Position numbers and translations under genes: made by a program. Of a DNA stretch of 64,000 nucleotides, positions 61,764 to 64,000 are shown in pieces. Source of the stretch: JBBIOU01 sp037443205 (GTDB lineage Bacteria; Bacteroidota; Bacteroidia; Flavobacteriales_D; UBA2798); contig JBBIOU010000004.1 in the NCBI GenBank assembly GCA_037443205.1, forward strand, positions 1 to 64,000, in the 5' to 3' direction. Positions within the stretch are counted from its first letter, which is position 1, and each line of letters begins with the position of its first letter. The notes beneath the pieces were generated by a model, which worked only from the letters and a program-made list of their open reading frames with translations, was not told where the DNA came from and ran no database searches.

Positions 61764-62411
61764 TCACATTTTGTGTTTGATTTTTTTAAATTTTACTCGG
61801 TTTTCTTCTTTTTTTACCAAACGTTCTATATTTTTTTGATGCGTAAATAGAACCATAATGGCAATTATCATAGCAAAATAGATAAGCGACAGAGGAACAG
61901 GTCTAAAAAAAAGAAATAGCAGGATAGGGTAAGTAAATGCAGAAATCATTGAACCGAGCGATACGTAGCGGGTAGCTAAAAATATTACTAAAAATATCGC
62001 TATGCTTACCAGCGATGCTTCCAAATGTAAAGCAATAACAACTCCCAATAAGGTAGCCACGCCTTTACCGCCTTTAAAACCGGCAAATACCGGAAATATA
62101 TGACCTAAGAGGGCTGCTGCACCTATAATTAGCTGAAAATTTACATAGGCTACGCTTGCTGTTTCATATCCCGAAAGACGGGAAAACAAAAACACAGGTA
62201 GCCATCCCTTAAATATGTCAAAAATTAACACCGGAATACCTGCTTTTTTACCCAGCACCCTGAATGTGTTAGTAGCCCCGGCATTACCGCTGCCATGCTG
62301 GCGAATGTCAATGTGGTAAAATTTTTTGGCTACCCACACGGCTGTAGGTATAGACCCTAATAAATAGGCAGCCAAAACCATTAAAACTTTAATCAGCGAT
62401 ATTTCTTCCAT
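61764..62411 (-). CDS. plsY: Glycerol-3-phosphate acyltransferase PlsY
   Basis: 215-residue membrane acyltransferase transferring acyl-phosphate to glycerol 3-phosphate, the first step of phospholipid synthesis. Motifs SIPTAVWVAKKFYHIDIRQHGSGNAGATN, VLIFDIFKGW and FKGGKGVATLLG are the three PlsY signatures. Five-plus TM helices. It lies between the giant gene and the right-edge unknown gene. Confidence 0.95.
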   Translation of the reverse strand: MEEISLIKVLMVLAAYLLGSIPTAVWVAKKFYHIDIRQHGSGNAGATNTFRVLGKKAGIPVLIFDIFKGWLPVFLFSRLSGYETASVAYVNFQLIIGAAALLGHIFPVFAGFKGGKGVATLLGVVIALHLEASLVSIAIFLVIFLATRYVSLGSMISAFTYPILLFLFFRPVPLSLIYFAMIIAIMVLFTHQKNIERLVKKEENRVKFKKIKHKM

Positions 62412-62424
62412 TTCTTAAAAAAAT

Positions 62425-64000
62425 TTATTCTCTTACCATTCCTCTTTCAGCCCCTTTTATAGAGGTATTAAGTTGGTATTTGAATTCTTTTTTCTCATCT
62501 TTTTCGGGTTTAAAGGTACGTTTATCTTCTTTTAATTCGCTAATGGTGTTGTTAAATTTATCATCCCCTGATGCGCCACAATCCATCACTTCTCGCCTGT
62601 AACGGAAATAATAATATTTCGTTTCAACCAGTAATACAACATGTATCACATCTTCCGACCCCGGATCTTTAACATTTTGTCTTTTTTCAATTACTACGGC
62701 ACCATCAACATATTTCATTACCTGCTTATTCAAGATGTTCGATATTCCGATTTTTCCTTTGGAGTAAAATACCTGCAGCTCTTCGTCCCAATAGAGGTTA
62801 ATGTCGCCAATAAAGATAGACTTGGCTGCTTCGTACCAGCGTTTATGTTCGCCTTTTAAACGCAAGTCCGACATAATTTTATCAGCATCTTTTTGGTCGG
62901 TTAATATTTCGCGCAGGGCTTTTTCAAAGTTTGATTTATCAAAGTCGAACGGAGTTAAATCGGGGGCATTGTTGATACTTTCTGCCATAATTTCCAGGGC
63001 ATTTTCAGAAAAAGGAAAATCTATAAGCATGCTTGCATTTACATGAAAGTTTTTGCTTTTGGTGTCATATTTTACGGTGCCTACGGTTGTTAATTTTAAT
63101 TTACCTGAGTTATTGCCGAAGTTAATTTTTCCATCGCCTTCTATCTCGCATTTTTCTTTTGACAGAGCGACAAATGTTCCAGGTAAAGTTCGGTCGTTCA
63201 ATTTATCGGAAGTGGCAATTTGATATTGTTGTGTTTTTTTGTCAAAAACAAGTATTCCTTTAGCCTGGGTCATGTCGGGGTGAAAAGATTTAATTTTTTT
63301 GGTTAAAAAGGTAGGGTAAAAACCACCTGCTGAGTCGCTGATAATAGTAATACCTGTACCAAGTTTTCCTCCATCATAGTCGTCTAATTCGCCAACCGGT
63401 ATTTGGATGTTTTTCGGGTCAACCACAGCTTTAAATTTAAGCCAGTTTTTTTCTATCAACGAACAGGTATGTAACAAACGAACTCCACCGTTAAAGTTTA
63501 ATCCCACATCGGCAGCTTTTAATTCTACATCTCCTTTGTATTGAAAATGCGGACTGAGCATAAAGTTTTCTTTATCTTCTATTTTACCTCTGGCGTATGT
63601 TTGAAAGGTAGAATCAACATAAATATTGGCAAAATTTATTTTCTGTTCCATGTTATTTTCATCGCGGTATGAATAGTCGGCCGAGGCGGTGTATTTTCTT
63701 TTGGCTAAAACATTTACTTTGGCATTGTATAGTTGGTGGTATTTAGTAATGGAGTTAGCTACAATTTTTGCATTTTTAAGTTCATCCATTTTTGCTTGTT
63801 TTCGGATGATAACTTTTTGGCTATCGGGATAAATTCTGGCATCGGCAATAGGTAAATAATCTACCCCGTTACAAGTAATAACATGCTTGCGCATATCATA
63901 GCGTGCTTTGGGGGCAAGAAACCTGAGCGAGTCTTGCTCGGGGTGTATGGAAAAGAAATTGGGCAGGGTTAAATCTATGTCGCTTTCGATATCAACATTT
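62425..64000 (-). CDS. Large unknown protein, C-terminal part only
   Basis: The frame is open from the stop at 62425 to the window edge (525 codons seen), so the N-terminus is outside; the Met at 63894 is internal (KARYDM). The visible part is mainly beta-strand (VDSTFQTYARGKIEDKENFM, YKGDVELKAADVGLNFNGGVRL, GTFVALSKEKCEIEGDGKINFG), with a C-terminal basic/acidic tail (DDKFNNTISELKEDKRTFKP). It recalls large periplasmic or outer-membrane Bacteroidota proteins with repeated strand motifs, but no family is recognised. It starts upstream of plsY and may be cotranscribed. Confidence 0.6.
   Translation of the reverse strand, partial: NVDIESDIDLTLPNFFSIHPEQDSLRFLAPKARYDMRKHVITCNGVDYLPIADARIYPDSQKVIIRKQAKMDELKNAKIVANSITKYHQLYNAKVNVLAKRKYTASADYSYRDENNMEQKINFANIYVDSTFQTYARGKIEDKENFMLSPHFQYKGDVELKAADVGLNFNGGVRLLHTCSLIEKNWLKFKAVVDPKNIQIPVGELDDYDGGKLGTGITIISDSAGGFYPTFLTKKIKSFHPDMTQAKGILVFDKKTQQYQIATSDKLNDRTLPGTFVALSKEKCEIEGDGKINFGNNSGKLKLTTVGTVKYDTKSKNFHVNASMLIDFPFSENALEIMAESINNAPDLTPFDFDKSNFEKALREILTDQKDADKIMSDLRLKGEHKRWYEAAKSIFIGDINLYWDEELQVFYSKGKIGISNILNKQVMKYVDGAVVIEKRQNVKDPGSEDVIHVVLLVETKYYYFRYRREVMDCGASGDDKFNNTISELKEDKRTFKPEKDEKKEFKYQLNTSIKGAERGMVRE

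Overview
This window is AT-rich Bacteroidota chromosome. The evidence is TAnnTTTG (-7) promoter boxes, a bTHX ribosomal protein, fused gliding genes gldF-gldG, bacillithiol gene bshB1, a Ccm cytochrome c maturation cluster, and Bacteroidota-typical families (DUF4301, DUF3822, DUF4340). The gldFG fusion suggests the Chitinophagales/Sphingobacteriales side, but this is inference. Most of it is housekeeping sequence; no prophage, CRISPR array or insertion sequence is visible.

Layout. 1-648 is a cut-off glycine-rich secreted protein. 804-4827 is ffh followed by a tight trio: an epimerase-CBS fusion, a DAHP/KDO8P-type synthase and an HTH-HAD phosphatase. 4833-10690 is an SGNH protein and ccmB-C-D-E-F. 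10709-13935 holds a DUF2520 protein, bshB1, aroC and lolD. 13940-21202 holds a small c-type cytochrome, DUF4301, YqgE, PhoH, a SAM hydrolase, an M14-like deacylase, a SET protein, ruvX and aroK. tRNA-Lys lies at 21298-21370. 21556-30795 holds elbB, an MBL hydrolase, an M13 peptidase lipoprotein, dnaN, a DUF4340 protein and gldFG. 31015-38357 is a cell-surface glycan block: methyltransferases, WcaF-like acetyltransferase, GT2, LpxH-like phosphoesterase, a GT28-like transferase and a GH1 glycosidase, preceded by Smr and bTHX genes. 38354-44981 is a phosphate locus: Na/Pi cotransporter, PiT, two PhoB-like regulators and a PhoR-like kinase. 45167-51554 holds a TonB-like protein, a TlpA-like protein lacking cysteines, coaD, rsmD, DUF3822, a membrane protein and a RecD-like helicase. 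51636-52430 is tRNA-Arg with a tandem GIY-YIG cassette. 52568-64000 holds an M48 lipoprotein, clpS, a 2689-residue TPR/PD40/coiled-coil/SPOR protein, plsY and a cut-off unknown protein.

How they connect. DAHP synthase, shikimate kinase and chorismate synthase are scattered parts of one pathway. The Ccm genes would mature c-type cytochromes such as the CXXCH protein at 13940. Phosphate uptake genes sit beside the two-component genes likely to control them.

The least ordinary part is 51636-52430. A GIY-YIG nuclease gene, a tRNA promoter and the 5' half of tRNA-Arg form a near-identical tandem unit of about 331 bp, with a perfect palindrome replacing part of the D-arm in each partial tRNA copy. 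Other notable items are the epimerase-CBS/synthase/HTH-phosphatase trio, a response regulator whose phospho-acceptor Asp is Glu, a CxxxY-type CcmE, a bTHX with a histone-H1-like tail, and the giant SPOR protein with asparagine-rich minisatellite linkers. All calls come from reading the sequence; no database search was run.
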